Shown here: one piece after another, positions 1 through 6,239 of the stretch | Layout: each line of letters starts with the position of its first letter | Position numbering within the stretch: the stretch's first letter is position 1 | Assembly: GCA_015486445.1 (NCBI GenBank) | Contig: WFRT01000217.1 | Location: 1 to 7,479 of the forward strand | From: Pseudomonadota bacterium | GTDB taxonomy: Bacteria > Desulfobacterota > Anaeroferrophillalia > Anaeroferrophillales > Tharpellaceae | Direction: 5' to 3' | Length of the DNA: 7,479 nucleotides | Program-made: the position numbers and the translations under genes | The notes under the pieces: generated by a model | What the model was told of the DNA's origin: nothing | What the model saw: only the letters and a program-made list of their open reading frames with translations | The model's database searches: none

Positions 1-201
1 GTGGAGCCCGGCGTAATCGGCAAAATCGAGCAAGGCGCTCATTGCCGTGCCGCCGTGGGGAATTCCCTGCCAGCCCTCCTGCGCCGAAGTAAACCTCAAC
101 CCGGTCCTGAGCACCTGGTCTTCCAGGTCCGCCGCCGGGGGCGGGTCGAACCAGTCCCACTCGTGACAGATAAAACAGGCTTCATGCCCTTTGGCTGCCA
201 T
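1..201 (-). CDS. PaaI-like hot-dog thioesterase family protein, N-terminal part (cut by window edge)
   Basis: Reading leftward from an ATG at 201-199, 67 codons stay open to the window edge, so the C-terminal part is missing. A strong Shine-Dalgarno (AAGGAG, read on the minus strand) lies just upstream of the ATG. The protein opens with a CxxC pair (C9, C12) and later has the segment GWQGIPHGGTAMSALLD (H49-G50-G51, D59). That arrangement, an N-terminal CFxC followed by a G-I-xHGG-...LLD helix, is typical of PaaI/YbgC-like hot-dog acyl-CoA thioesterases, in which the HGG region forms the start of the long central helix and the active site. Substrate cannot be told. The gene diverges from the persulfide dioxygenase gene. 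The stretch between CxxC and HGG is rich in D, W and P. The family call rests on motif resemblance in a fragment only. Confidence 0.6.
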   Translation of the reverse strand, partial: MAAKGHEACFICHEWDWFDPPPAADLEDQVLRTGLRFTSAQEGWQGIPHGGTAMSALLDFADYAGLH

Positions 202-262
202 TTTTTCTCCTTAAGTTTCGCTTCCCGCCGGCGGCCCCACCCCTTCCCGGCCCCGTAAAAGG

Positions 263-283
263 CCAGTCAAAAGACTTGACAGG
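263..283. promoter_or_regulatory. Inverted repeat overlapping the -35 box, possible operator
   Basis: GTCAA (266-270) and TTGAC (276-280) form a perfect 5-base inverted repeat with a 5-base centre. After one mismatched pair it extends by CC (263-264) and GG (282-283). The right arm is part of the TTGACA -35 box of the dioxygenase promoter, so a dimeric regulator bound here would block RNA polymerase. The repeat is short and could be chance. No regulator gene is visible in the window. Confidence 0.3.
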
Positions 284-304
284 GCGGCCGGTTTAGCCTA
301 AAAC
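276..304 (+). promoter_or_regulatory. Putative sigma70 promoter for the persulfide dioxygenase gene
   Basis: A perfect -35 box TTGACA (276-281) is followed after 17 bases by TAAAAC (299-304), which matches the -10 consensus at four of six positions. Transcription would begin near 311 and give a leader of about 45 bases before the ATG at 356. The -35 box lies inside the inverted repeat at 263-283. Confidence 0.5.
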
Positions 305-345
305 AAGACCCGGAAAGTATTATTTATCAATATGCCATCAAGGAT

Positions 346-350
346 GGAGG
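346..350 (+). promoter_or_regulatory. Ribosome binding site that fixes the dioxygenase start at 356
   Basis: GGAGG at 346-350 sits 5 bases before the ATG at 356. The in-frame ATG at 332 has only AT-rich sequence before it and no Shine-Dalgarno, so 356 is the better start. Confidence 0.75.
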
Positions 351-355
351 TGACA

Positions 356-1738
356 ATGTTTTTTCAGCAGTTCAAAGTCGAAGGCCTGGGATGTCTCTCT
401 TACATGCTCGGCTGCCCCCTGGCCGGCCGAGCCATTGTCGTCGACCCCAAGCGCGACATCGGCGATTACCTCGACTGCGCCCGTACCAACAAAATGAAGA
501 TCGGCGCCATCATCGAAACCCACGTCCATGCCGATCATGTCTCGGGAGCGATGGAACTGAGCTACCAGACCGGGGCCCCGGTCCACCTCGGCACGGGCTC
601 CCCGGTGGAGTACGACTTCAAGCCGATCAGCGACGGCGATGAAATGGTAATCGGCAACGTCAAGATCAAATTCATCAGCACCCCGGGCCATACGCCGAAC
701 TCGATTTCCCTGGCGGTCACCGACCTCTCCCGGGGCGACTTCGTCGAAATGCTGTTGACCGGCGACCTGCTCTTTGTCGGCAGTATCGGCCGGCCCGACC
801 TGGCCGGCGGCGAACTCCTCGAGGAACAGATCCGCAACGCCTACCACAGCCTGAATGTCAAACTGGCCGAGTTTCCCGACTACGTCGAGGTTTACCCGGC
901 CCACGGCGCCGGCTCCCTGTGCGGGGCCGGGATCAGCGCCAAGCCTTCCTCGACCCTGGGCTACGAACGCCAGACCAACCCCTTTCTCAAGCTTGACTTC
1001 GAGGCCTTTCACAAGGAGTTGACCACCAGCACCCCGCATCGGCCGATCAACTTCACCCACATCATCCAGACCAACATCAAGGGGGCGAAGCTGCTCAAGG
1101 AACTGCCTTCGATAAGTGAATACAAGCCCACCACCTGCAAACAGTTTCTCGCTGCCGACCAAAGCCGCAAGCTGATTGACCTGCGCGAGGCCACGGCCTT
1201 CGGCGGCGCCCATATTCCCGGCAGCCTCAACATCGGCCTGGCCCCGAATTCGGCCACCTGGATCGGCAACGTCGTCGATCCGGTCAGCGAACTTCTGCTG
1301 CTGGGCAACAGCCGGACAGAGGTCGAAAGGGCAACGACCATGTTCCGCCGGGTCGGCTATGACGACATCAGGGGCTACCTGATCGGGCTCAACAGCTGGA
1401 TTCTCGAAGCCGAGGACACCGGCTTTCTGCCCCAGATCACCGTCCACTCCCTGAAAAAGGTGCTGGGAAAATACGGCAACCACATGGTCCTCGACGTCCG
1501 CAGCCCGCTCGAGTGGCAGAAAGGCCACATTGACGGCGCGACCCACATCCCACTGCCGGAGTTGATCGCCAAGGAGATCGCAGCCGACCGCGACCAGCAC
1601 ATCAGCGTCATCTGCATGTCGGGCTACCGCTCCAATATCGGGGCTTCGATTCTCAAGCAGCGCGGCTATAAAAACGTCTACAGCGTGATCGGTGGCATGA
1701 GCACCTGGAAGGCCGCCGGCTACGAAATGGCATCATAG
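356..1738 (+). CDS. CstB-like persulfide dioxygenase with two rhodanese domains (MBL-fold/sulfurtransferase fusion)
   Basis: The 460-residue protein has three domains. Residues 1 to about 210 form an ETHE1-type metallo-beta-lactamase domain: THVHADH (H56, H58, D60, H61), PGH (H112), GD (D137) and PAH (H183). By family knowledge the ferrous iron ligands of ETHE1 correspond to H56, H112 and D137, and the enzyme oxidises glutathione or other low-molecular-weight persulfide to sulfite. Residues about 262-345 are a rhodanese homology domain whose active-site loop (LLLLGNSRT, about 313-321) has no cysteine, so it is a pseudo-domain. Residues about 363-460 are a second rhodanese with the loop CMSGYR, catalytic C420. 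This order (dioxygenase, pseudo-rhodanese, active rhodanese) and length match Staphylococcus CstB, which turns persulfide into thiosulfate. No signal peptide is visible, so it should be cytosolic. It stands alone as a gene, with its own promoter. Confidence 0.9.
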   Translation: MFFQQFKVEGLGCLSYMLGCPLAGRAIVVDPKRDIGDYLDCARTNKMKIGAIIETHVHADHVSGAMELSYQTGAPVHLGTGSPVEYDFKPISDGDEMVIGNVKIKFISTPGHTPNSISLAVTDLSRGDFVEMLLTGDLLFVGSIGRPDLAGGELLEEQIRNAYHSLNVKLAEFPDYVEVYPAHGAGSLCGAGISAKPSSTLGYERQTNPFLKLDFEAFHKELTTSTPHRPINFTHIIQTNIKGAKLLKELPSISEYKPTTCKQFLAADQSRKLIDLREATAFGGAHIPGSLNIGLAPNSATWIGNVVDPVSELLLLGNSRTEVERATTMFRRVGYDDIRGYLIGLNSWILEAEDTGFLPQITVHSLKKVLGKYGNHMVLDVRSPLEWQKGHIDGATHIPLPELIAKEIAADRDQHISVICMSGYRSNIGASILKQRGYKNVYSVIGGMSTWKAAGYEMAS

Positions 1739-1784
1739 GAAGGCTGCAACCGGCAGACACAACGGTAGCCGGAGCCGGTGTTCA

Positions 1785-2336
1785 TCAATCCGGCAGGGTC
1801 GCGGGAACGGCCCGGGCCAGCAGGGGAAGTTTCCGGTCCTTGTCGGAAAGCAGCACGGCCCCGCAGTCGGGCCACTCAATGCCGATGGCGGGATCGTTCC
1901 AGAAGATGCCGTACTCGTCGTCGGGCCGATAGAAATCGGTACACTTGTAGTAGACCTCGGCGGTTTCGCTCAAGACCATGAAACCGTGGGCGAAACCGGG
2001 CGGCACGAAGAGCTGGTGGCGGTTCTGGCCGCTGAGCCGGGCCCCGGTCCAGCGGCCGAAGGTCGGGGAGCGGCGGCGGATATCAACCGCGACATCGAAG
2101 ATCTCACCCTGCAGAACGAACACCAGCTTGCCCTGCGGCTGCTTGAGCTGGTAGTGCAGACCGCGCACCGTGCCCCGGACCGAGCGGGACATGTTGTCCT
2201 GGACGAAATCGCAGCCGACACCCCCCTCGCCGTATTTGCGGCGGTGAAAAGTTTCCTGGAAAAAGCCCCGCCGGTCCCGGTGAATATCGGGCCGGATCAA
2301 CATCACACCGGCAATCTTCGTTGTCGCAAACTCCAT
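1785..2336 (-). CDS. rfbC: dTDP-4-dehydrorhamnose 3,5-epimerase
   Basis: This 183-residue protein has the full length of RmlC/RfbC, a cupin-fold enzyme that epimerises C3 and C5 of dTDP-4-keto-6-deoxyglucose in dTDP-L-rhamnose synthesis. Visible family hallmarks are DxRGFFxE near the N-terminus (D21-E28), SxxGTxRGLHYQ with the catalytic-base histidine H61, K70 in PQGKLV, the VPPGFAHGF cupin strand (111-119), Y130 in the E-V-YYK segment, and the DDEYGIFWNDP loop (139-149). Active-site positions are intact, so it should be functional. It ends 46 bases from the convergent dioxygenase gene. The other rhamnose genes (rfbA, rfbB, rfbD) are not in the window, so it is a solitary copy here. The Shine-Dalgarno is weak (GGGTGAGAG, 5 bases or so before ATG). 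Its promoter lies at 2411-2438. Confidence 0.95.
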   Translation of the reverse strand: MEFATTKIAGVMLIRPDIHRDRRGFFQETFHRRKYGEGGVGCDFVQDNMSRSVRGTVRGLHYQLKQPQGKLVFVLQGEIFDVAVDIRRRSPTFGRWTGARLSGQNRHQLFVPPGFAHGFMVLSETAEVYYKCTDFYRPDDEYGIFWNDPAIGIEWPDCGAVLLSDKDRKLPLLARAVPATLPD

Positions 2337-2410
2337 CCGCTCTCACCCTGGGAAAAGTTACAGACCCGGCCGGGCCCGCCCGCCGCGGCCACCCCTCCTG
2401 CAGCCCCGCC

Positions 2411-2438
2411 AATATAGCACGGCCCGGCCCGCAGTCAA
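2411..2438 (-). promoter_or_regulatory. Sigma70-type promoter for rfbC
   Basis: Read on the minus strand, TTGACT (2438-2433) and TATATT (2416-2411) are separated by 16 bases of very GC-rich sequence. Each box matches consensus at five of six positions. Transcription would start near 2404 and leave a GC-rich leader of roughly 65-70 bases ahead of the rfbC ATG. That leader contains the palindrome CCCGGCCGGG (2365-2374). Confidence 0.6.
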
Positions 2439-2484
2439 ACCTCTTTTACACATTTTGCAGGAAGTTAAAACGACAATAAAATTT

Positions 2485-2512
2485 CTTGTTTTTCCCTCAG
2501 GCTTGTTATAGA
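2485..2512 (+). promoter_or_regulatory. Candidate promoter for the larA-dehydrogenase unit
   Basis: TATAGA (2507-2512) is a good -10 match. The best upstream partner is CTTGTT (2485-2490, 16-base spacer) or TTGTTT (2486-2491, 15-base spacer), both only partial -35 matches, so an activator may help. The sequence lies in the one AT-rich patch of the intergenic region, about 45 bases before the larA start. Confidence 0.35.
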
Positions 2513-2555
2513 TTCCGGTATCTGAACCCACAACCTGACAAAGGAGGCCGACCCG

Positions 2556-3833
2556 ATGAAAGTCCGCTTGAGTTACGGTTTGCAAGGTTTGGAAATCGAC
2601 CTTCCCGAGACCCCGGGTTTCCAGGGTGTTTTGCGCCCCCGGGAAGCCCCGGCCCTGGAGGATCCGGCCGCGGCCGTGGCCGGCGCCCTGCAGAACCCGA
2701 TTGCCGCCGCTCCCCTGAAAGATACGGCCGCCAGCCGGCAGAACGCCTGCATCGTCATCAGCGACATTACCCGGCCGGTCCCCAACCAGCTTATCCTGCC
2801 CCCGCTGATCCGGGAAATCGAAGCTTCCGGCATCCCCTCCGAGGCGATCACCATCCTCATCGCCACCGGCATCCACCGCCCCAACCAGGGTGATGAACTG
2901 GTGCAGCTGGTGGGCCGTGAAATTGCCGAAAAATACCGGATCATCAACCACTTTTCCAAGCGCCGGGAAGAGATGGCGACGGTCGGGGAAATCGAGGACG
3001 GGGTGCCGGCCCTGATCAACAAGCACTACCTGAATGCCGAGCTCAAGATCCTGACCGGCTTTATCGAACCCCACATGTGGGCCGGTTTTTCCGGCGGCCG
3101 CAAATCGATTCTGCCCGGAATTTCAGCCCTCGAAACCCTGGAATACATGCACGGCCCCGAGATGATCGCCGACCCCGGCACGGTCTACGGCAATCTCGTC
3201 GACAACCCCTTCCACGATGCCGGGCTCAAGGTAATGCAGCAAGCCGGAGCCGATTTCATCGTCAACGTCACCCTCGACACCGCCAAGAGAGTGACCAGGG
3301 TTTTTGCCGGAGACCCGGTCCAGGCCCACCTCGAAGGGTGCCGCTTCCTGGCCCCCTACTGCAGCCTGACCCTGGACCAGCCGCTGGATTTCATCGTCAC
3401 CACCAATTCCGGCGCCCCGCTCGACTGCAATCTCTACCAGACCGTCAAGGGCATTACCGGGGCCGCCCCGGTGGTCAAGAAGGGCGGGGAAATCGTTATT
3501 GCCAGCGCCTGCAGCGAAGGGGCTGGGAGTCCCGAATACCGGGAAATCCTGGCCCTGATCGACACCCCGGAAAATTTCCTCCGGCGGCTCATGGCCCGCG
3601 AATTTTTCATCGCCGACCAGTGGTGCGCCCAGGAAACCTACCAGGTCGTGGTCAATCACCCGGTCTGGCTCTACAGCGATGGCCTGAGCCCCGAGGAGAT
3701 CTCCGGCTACCACCTGACCCCGGTCGACGAGATCGAAAAAGCGATCGCCCGGCTGCTTGAACGACACGGACCCAAAGCCCGATGGGCGGTGGTGCCGGAC
3801 GGGCCGCTGCTGATTCTAACACTTGGAAATTAA
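2556..3833 (+). CDS. larA: LarA-family nickel-pincer lactate (2-hydroxyacid) racemase
   Basis: The 425-residue protein has almost the same length as Lactobacillus plantarum LarA (about 424) and keeps its key residues at nearly identical numbers. These are D70 and R73 in SDITRPVP, H107 in ATGIHRP, H173 in EPHMWAGFSGGRKS, K183 (the lysine that anchors the nickel-pincer cofactor), H199 (nickel ligand side), and Q295 and K298 in YQTVKG (substrate contacts). LarA interconverts D- and L-lactate by hydride transfer to the pyridinium ring of the cofactor. Homologues act on other 2-hydroxyacids, so the exact substrate is open. A strong AAGGAGG (2541-2547) lies 8 bases before the ATG. The next gene, 58 bases downstream with no terminator between, encodes a flavin hydroxyacid dehydrogenase, which favours lactate. 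The cofactor genes larB, larC and larE are not in the window and must lie elsewhere if the enzyme is active. Confidence 0.88.
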   Translation: MKVRLSYGLQGLEIDLPETPGFQGVLRPREAPALEDPAAAVAGALQNPIAAAPLKDTAASRQNACIVISDITRPVPNQLILPPLIREIEASGIPSEAITILIATGIHRPNQGDELVQLVGREIAEKYRIINHFSKRREEMATVGEIEDGVPALINKHYLNAELKILTGFIEPHMWAGFSGGRKSILPGISALETLEYMHGPEMIADPGTVYGNLVDNPFHDAGLKVMQQAGADFIVNVTLDTAKRVTRVFAGDPVQAHLEGCRFLAPYCSLTLDQPLDFIVTTNSGAPLDCNLYQTVKGITGAAPVVKKGGEIVIASACSEGAGSPEYREILALIDTPENFLRRLMAREFFIADQWCAQETYQVVVNHPVWLYSDGLSPEEISGYHLTPVDEIEKAIARLLERHGPKARWAVVPDGPLLILTLGN

Positions 3834-3891
3834 AAGAAAATTCCGGCCAAAACAGGCAGACAGAAGCTAACGACAGGGTAAGAGGAGAGCC

Positions 3892-5508
3892 ATGGCGGAC
3901 AAAGGCAACATCATCAGGCTGGAAAAGGTTTTGACGGAAAGTGAATATCGGGCCATCGATGATTTCGGCGCCGGTTGCCGGGACCTGGAAGACCTGCCGG
4001 CCGTTATGGCTTTCCTTAAAGAAAGGTTCAATCTCAAACTGACCGACGACCCGGAGATCGTTTCCGGCTACGCCGCCGACAGTTCCAACCTGCCGGCCCA
4101 CGCCGACGCTCTGGCCCGGCCGGCAGACGAGCGCGAGGCGGCAATCATCCTGCGCACCGGCCAGGCCGCAAAAATTCCGATCACCCTCTCCGGCGGCCGC
4201 TCCAACCTGACCGGCAGCGCCACGGCCGAAGCCGGCATCCTGCTTTCGACCGCCGCCTTCCGTAAACCGGATGTGGCCATTGATGCCGCAAACACCGAGG
4301 TCGTAACCCCGGTCAACATCGTCCTCGAGGAGTTGCGGGACAAGATCCTTGAGGCCACCGGCAACACCCTCTACCTGCCGGTCGATCCCACAAGCCGCGG
4401 CGACGCCTGGATCGGCGGCATCATCGCCTGCAACGCCTCGGGTTTCATCCCGGGCGAGGCCGGGGCCACCCGGGAGTGGGTTAAGGCGCTCGAAGTCCTG
4501 CTGCCCGACGGTCTGAAAATCTCGCTCCGGCGGGGGGAATATTTTTCCGCCGACGGCGAATTCATCCTGGACGACGGAAAACGGCAAAAACGCTGGCCGG
4601 TCCCGACCTATGCCCGGCCGGCAATCAAAAACGCCAGCGGCCCCTGGTCCTCACCCGACGGCCGCATCGACCTGATCGACATGTTCATCGGCAGCGAAGG
4701 GATTTTCGGCCTGGTCACCAGCTGCACCTTCAGGCTGGCTCCCAAGCCGGAAACCTGTCTCGACCTCTTTTTCTCGCTGCCCGACGAAACCCGGGCCGTC
4801 TCCTTCTACCACTATGCCAACCGGCTGCTCGACGGCAACCTGAGCCGCCTCAGCGCCTTCGAATATTTCGGCGTCAACAGCCTCAACTACATGGACCACC
4901 GGGAACGCTTCTTTTACGGCGACAACCAGGTGGCCATCTACCTGCAGATCCCGGTGGCCCGCAAAGAGGATCTCGACCGGGAAACCGAACTCTGGTTTGA
5001 CCGGCTCTTAGCCTCCGGCTGCGGCATCGAACCCGAGGCCGTGATCCTGCTCGACAGCGAACCCAAGCGCCGGCTCTTCATGGAGGCCCGGCACTCGATG
5101 CCGGCCAACGCCCTGGAGGTGATCCAGGGCTACGACACCTGCACGATCATGACCGACGCCCTGGTGCCGCCGGAAAACTTCCCGGCCTTCCTGGAATCCA
5201 CCCATGCCCTCCTGCGGCGGGAAGGGATAGAATACCTGGCCTTCGGCCACCTGGGCGACTGCCATCTCCACTTCACGCTGCTGCCGACCCGGGAGAAAAT
5301 GGAACGGGCCCTTGAGCTTTACGACCTGATTATCGCCCGGGCCGTCGAACTTGACGGGGTCTACTCCGGTGAGCACGGCACCGGCAAACGCAAACGCAAG
5401 GACTTCCTGACCCTCTACAACCAGGCGGCGGTCGACCAGCTCAGGGCCTGCAAAAAGGCCGTCGATCCCGGCCTCCTTCTCAACCGGGGCAATATTTTCG
5501 TACCCTGA
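3892..5508 (+). CDS. FAD-linked D-2-hydroxyacid dehydrogenase (GlcD/Dld type, probable D-lactate dehydrogenase)
   Basis: The 538-residue flavoprotein belongs to the vanillyl-alcohol-oxidase/PCMH family. The FAD-binding domain covers about residues 70-285, with the pyrophosphate loop GGRSNLTG (101-108) and FIGSEGIFG (265-273). The C-terminal FAD-oxidase domain has FGHLGDCHLH (451-460, metal/substrate histidines), SGEHGTGKRKR (492-502) and the terminal VDP...LNRGNIF signature. Family members oxidise D-lactate, glycolate or longer D-2-hydroxyacids and pass electrons to quinone, cytochrome or an electron-transfer flavoprotein. The protein has no iron-sulfur or CCG domain and no membrane segment, so its electron acceptor is unknown. 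AGAGGAGAG (3881-3889) precedes the ATG by 2-3 bases after the last G. It follows larA by 58 bases and is probably co-transcribed, which suggests that it oxidises the D-lactate LarA produces. Glycolate or another hydroxyacid remains possible. Confidence 0.82.
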   Translation: MADKGNIIRLEKVLTESEYRAIDDFGAGCRDLEDLPAVMAFLKERFNLKLTDDPEIVSGYAADSSNLPAHADALARPADEREAAIILRTGQAAKIPITLSGGRSNLTGSATAEAGILLSTAAFRKPDVAIDAANTEVVTPVNIVLEELRDKILEATGNTLYLPVDPTSRGDAWIGGIIACNASGFIPGEAGATREWVKALEVLLPDGLKISLRRGEYFSADGEFILDDGKRQKRWPVPTYARPAIKNASGPWSSPDGRIDLIDMFIGSEGIFGLVTSCTFRLAPKPETCLDLFFSLPDETRAVSFYHYANRLLDGNLSRLSAFEYFGVNSLNYMDHRERFFYGDNQVAIYLQIPVARKEDLDRETELWFDRLLASGCGIEPEAVILLDSEPKRRLFMEARHSMPANALEVIQGYDTCTIMTDALVPPENFPAFLESTHALLRREGIEYLAFGHLGDCHLHFTLLPTREKMERALELYDLIIARAVELDGVYSGEHGTGKRKRKDFLTLYNQAAVDQLRACKKAVDPGLLLNRGNIFVP

Positions 5509-5565
5509 AACCAACCGGGAAAAACATCCAAGTTAAAGACGGCGACCGGCAACTGACGGTTTCCC

Positions 5566-5594
5566 TTTACAATCCCTCTTGACATCTATATAAT
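5566..5594 (+). promoter_or_regulatory. Strong sigma70 promoter for the acetyltransferase gene group
   Basis: TTTACA (5566-5571) and a perfect TATAAT (5589-5594) are 17 bases apart. Transcription should start near 5601, leaving only about 19 leader bases before the ATG at 5620. A separate TTGACA at 5579-5584 lies inside the spacer and has no correctly placed -10 box. The rest of the 111-base gap shows no convincing terminator for the upstream dehydrogenase gene. Confidence 0.7.
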
Positions 5595-5619
5595 AATCTG
5601 ACAGGAAATACCCAGAGAA

Positions 5620-6225
5620 ATGGGATTTTTACAAAGATTTCTGCGGCCTCGGGGAAAGCCCGACTCCCCGTTCACCAGCGACCGGATCCGCAAGGAGAAC
5701 ATCGAGATCGGCCCCTGGACCTACGGTAAACCGGTTATTCACCGCTGGTCGAAAAACTACCGGGTCGAAATCGGCAGTTTCTGCTCGATCGCCGAGGATG
5801 TTCATCTCCTGGTCGACGGCAACCACCACACCGAATGGATCAGCACCTACCCCTTCGGCCGTCTCCTGCCGGGTTTCCCCAGGAATTCCGCCCACCCGGC
5901 CGGCAAGGGCGACATGGTTATCGGCCACGACGTCTGGATCGGCCGCAGCGTCCTGATCCTCTCCGGGGTCAGCATCGGCAGCGGGGCCGTGATTGCCGCC
6001 GGCAGCGTGGTCACGCGGCCGGTGCAGGCTTACGAAATCGTCGGCGGCAACCCGGCTGCCGGCCTGGGCTTCAGGTTTTCCCCGGCGCAGATCAAGGCCC
6101 TGCTCGAAATCGCCTGGTGGGAATGGCCGCTGGAAAAGATCAGGCGGGAGTTGGAACTGCTCGAATCGGGACGGGTCGACGAATTCATCGCCCGCCACCG
6201 GCCGGGAAACCAAAAACCGGGATAA
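5620..6225 (+). CDS. CatB/Vat-type hexapeptide-repeat O-acetyltransferase
   Basis: This 201-residue protein is a left-handed beta-helix acyltransferase of the xenobiotic acetyltransferase (XAT) group. Evidence: IGSFCSIAEDV (51-61), a GNHHTEWISTYPF loop (67-79) whose H69 fits the catalytic histidine of CatB/Vat enzymes, then hexapeptide turns through GHDVWIGRSVLILSGVSIG (102-120) and GSVVTRPV (128-135), and the closing VGGNPA (141-146). It would move an acetyl group from acetyl-CoA to a hydroxyl. The residues normally contacting chloramphenicol or streptogramin cannot be judged, and many such proteins modify surface sugars instead, so drug resistance should not be assumed. The first 30 residues and a charged C-terminal helix (about 155-195) flank the helix fold. 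The ribosome binding site is poor (AGGA at 5603-5606, 13 bases from ATG). It leads a group with the next gene 14 bases away. Confidence 0.82.
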   Translation: MGFLQRFLRPRGKPDSPFTSDRIRKENIEIGPWTYGKPVIHRWSKNYRVEIGSFCSIAEDVHLLVDGNHHTEWISTYPFGRLLPGFPRNSAHPAGKGDMVIGHDVWIGRSVLILSGVSIGSGAVIAAGSVVTRPVQAYEIVGGNPAAGLGFRFSPAQIKALLEIAWWEWPLEKIRRELELLESGRVDEFIARHRPGNQKPG

Positions 6226-6229
6226 AGGA
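6224..6229 (+). promoter_or_regulatory. Ribosome binding site supporting a TTG start at 6240
   Basis: AAAGGA overlaps the acetyltransferase stop codon and lies 10 bases before TTG 6240-6242. No in-frame ATG occurs until about 62 codons further on, inside conserved-looking sequence, so this site decides the start. Confidence 0.55.
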
Positions 6230-6239
6230 TAGATACCCT

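Noticed and set aside
1..258. 85-codon plus-strand open frame at the left edge
   Set aside because: The opposite strand has a better gene: a strong ribosome site, a CxxC and an HGG thioesterase motif.
332..355. Alternative upstream ATG for the dioxygenase
   Set aside because: It has no Shine-Dalgarno, whereas ATG 356 has GGAGG at proper spacing and begins at the usual family N-terminus.
338..1600. 420-codon open frame on the minus strand across the dioxygenase gene
   Set aside because: It is a shadow of a GC-rich gene: no family motif and repetitive V/D/G/A composition, while the plus strand encodes a complete enzyme.
1749..1779. Possible hairpin (ACCGGC ... GCCGGT) between the convergent dioxygenase and rfbC genes
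   Set aside because: The stem is six pairs with a loop of about 19 bases and no T-run on either side, so it is not convincing as a terminator.
1986..2417. 143-codon plus-strand open frame opposite rfbC
   Set aside because: rfbC on the other strand is complete with all hallmark residues, and this frame shows none.
2358..3074. 238-codon minus-strand open frame across the larA start
   Set aside because: It covers the rfbC and larA promoter region and the larA N-terminus, and shows no protein motif.
3652..4587. 311-codon minus-strand open frame spanning the larA end and the dehydrogenase start
   Set aside because: It crosses two well-supported plus-strand genes, has no recognisable domain, and its composition is typical of a frame shadow.
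5579..5584. Perfect TTGACA as a -35 box before the acetyltransferase gene
   Set aside because: At 17 bases downstream there is only CAGGAA, while TTTACA/TATAAT with a 17-base spacer explains the promoter better.
5835..6239. Upstream extension of the 6240 gene through the acetyltransferase gene in another frame
   Set aside because: The extension is R/P/G-rich shadow sequence over a well-supported enzyme. The TTG at 6240 with AAAGGA is a better start.
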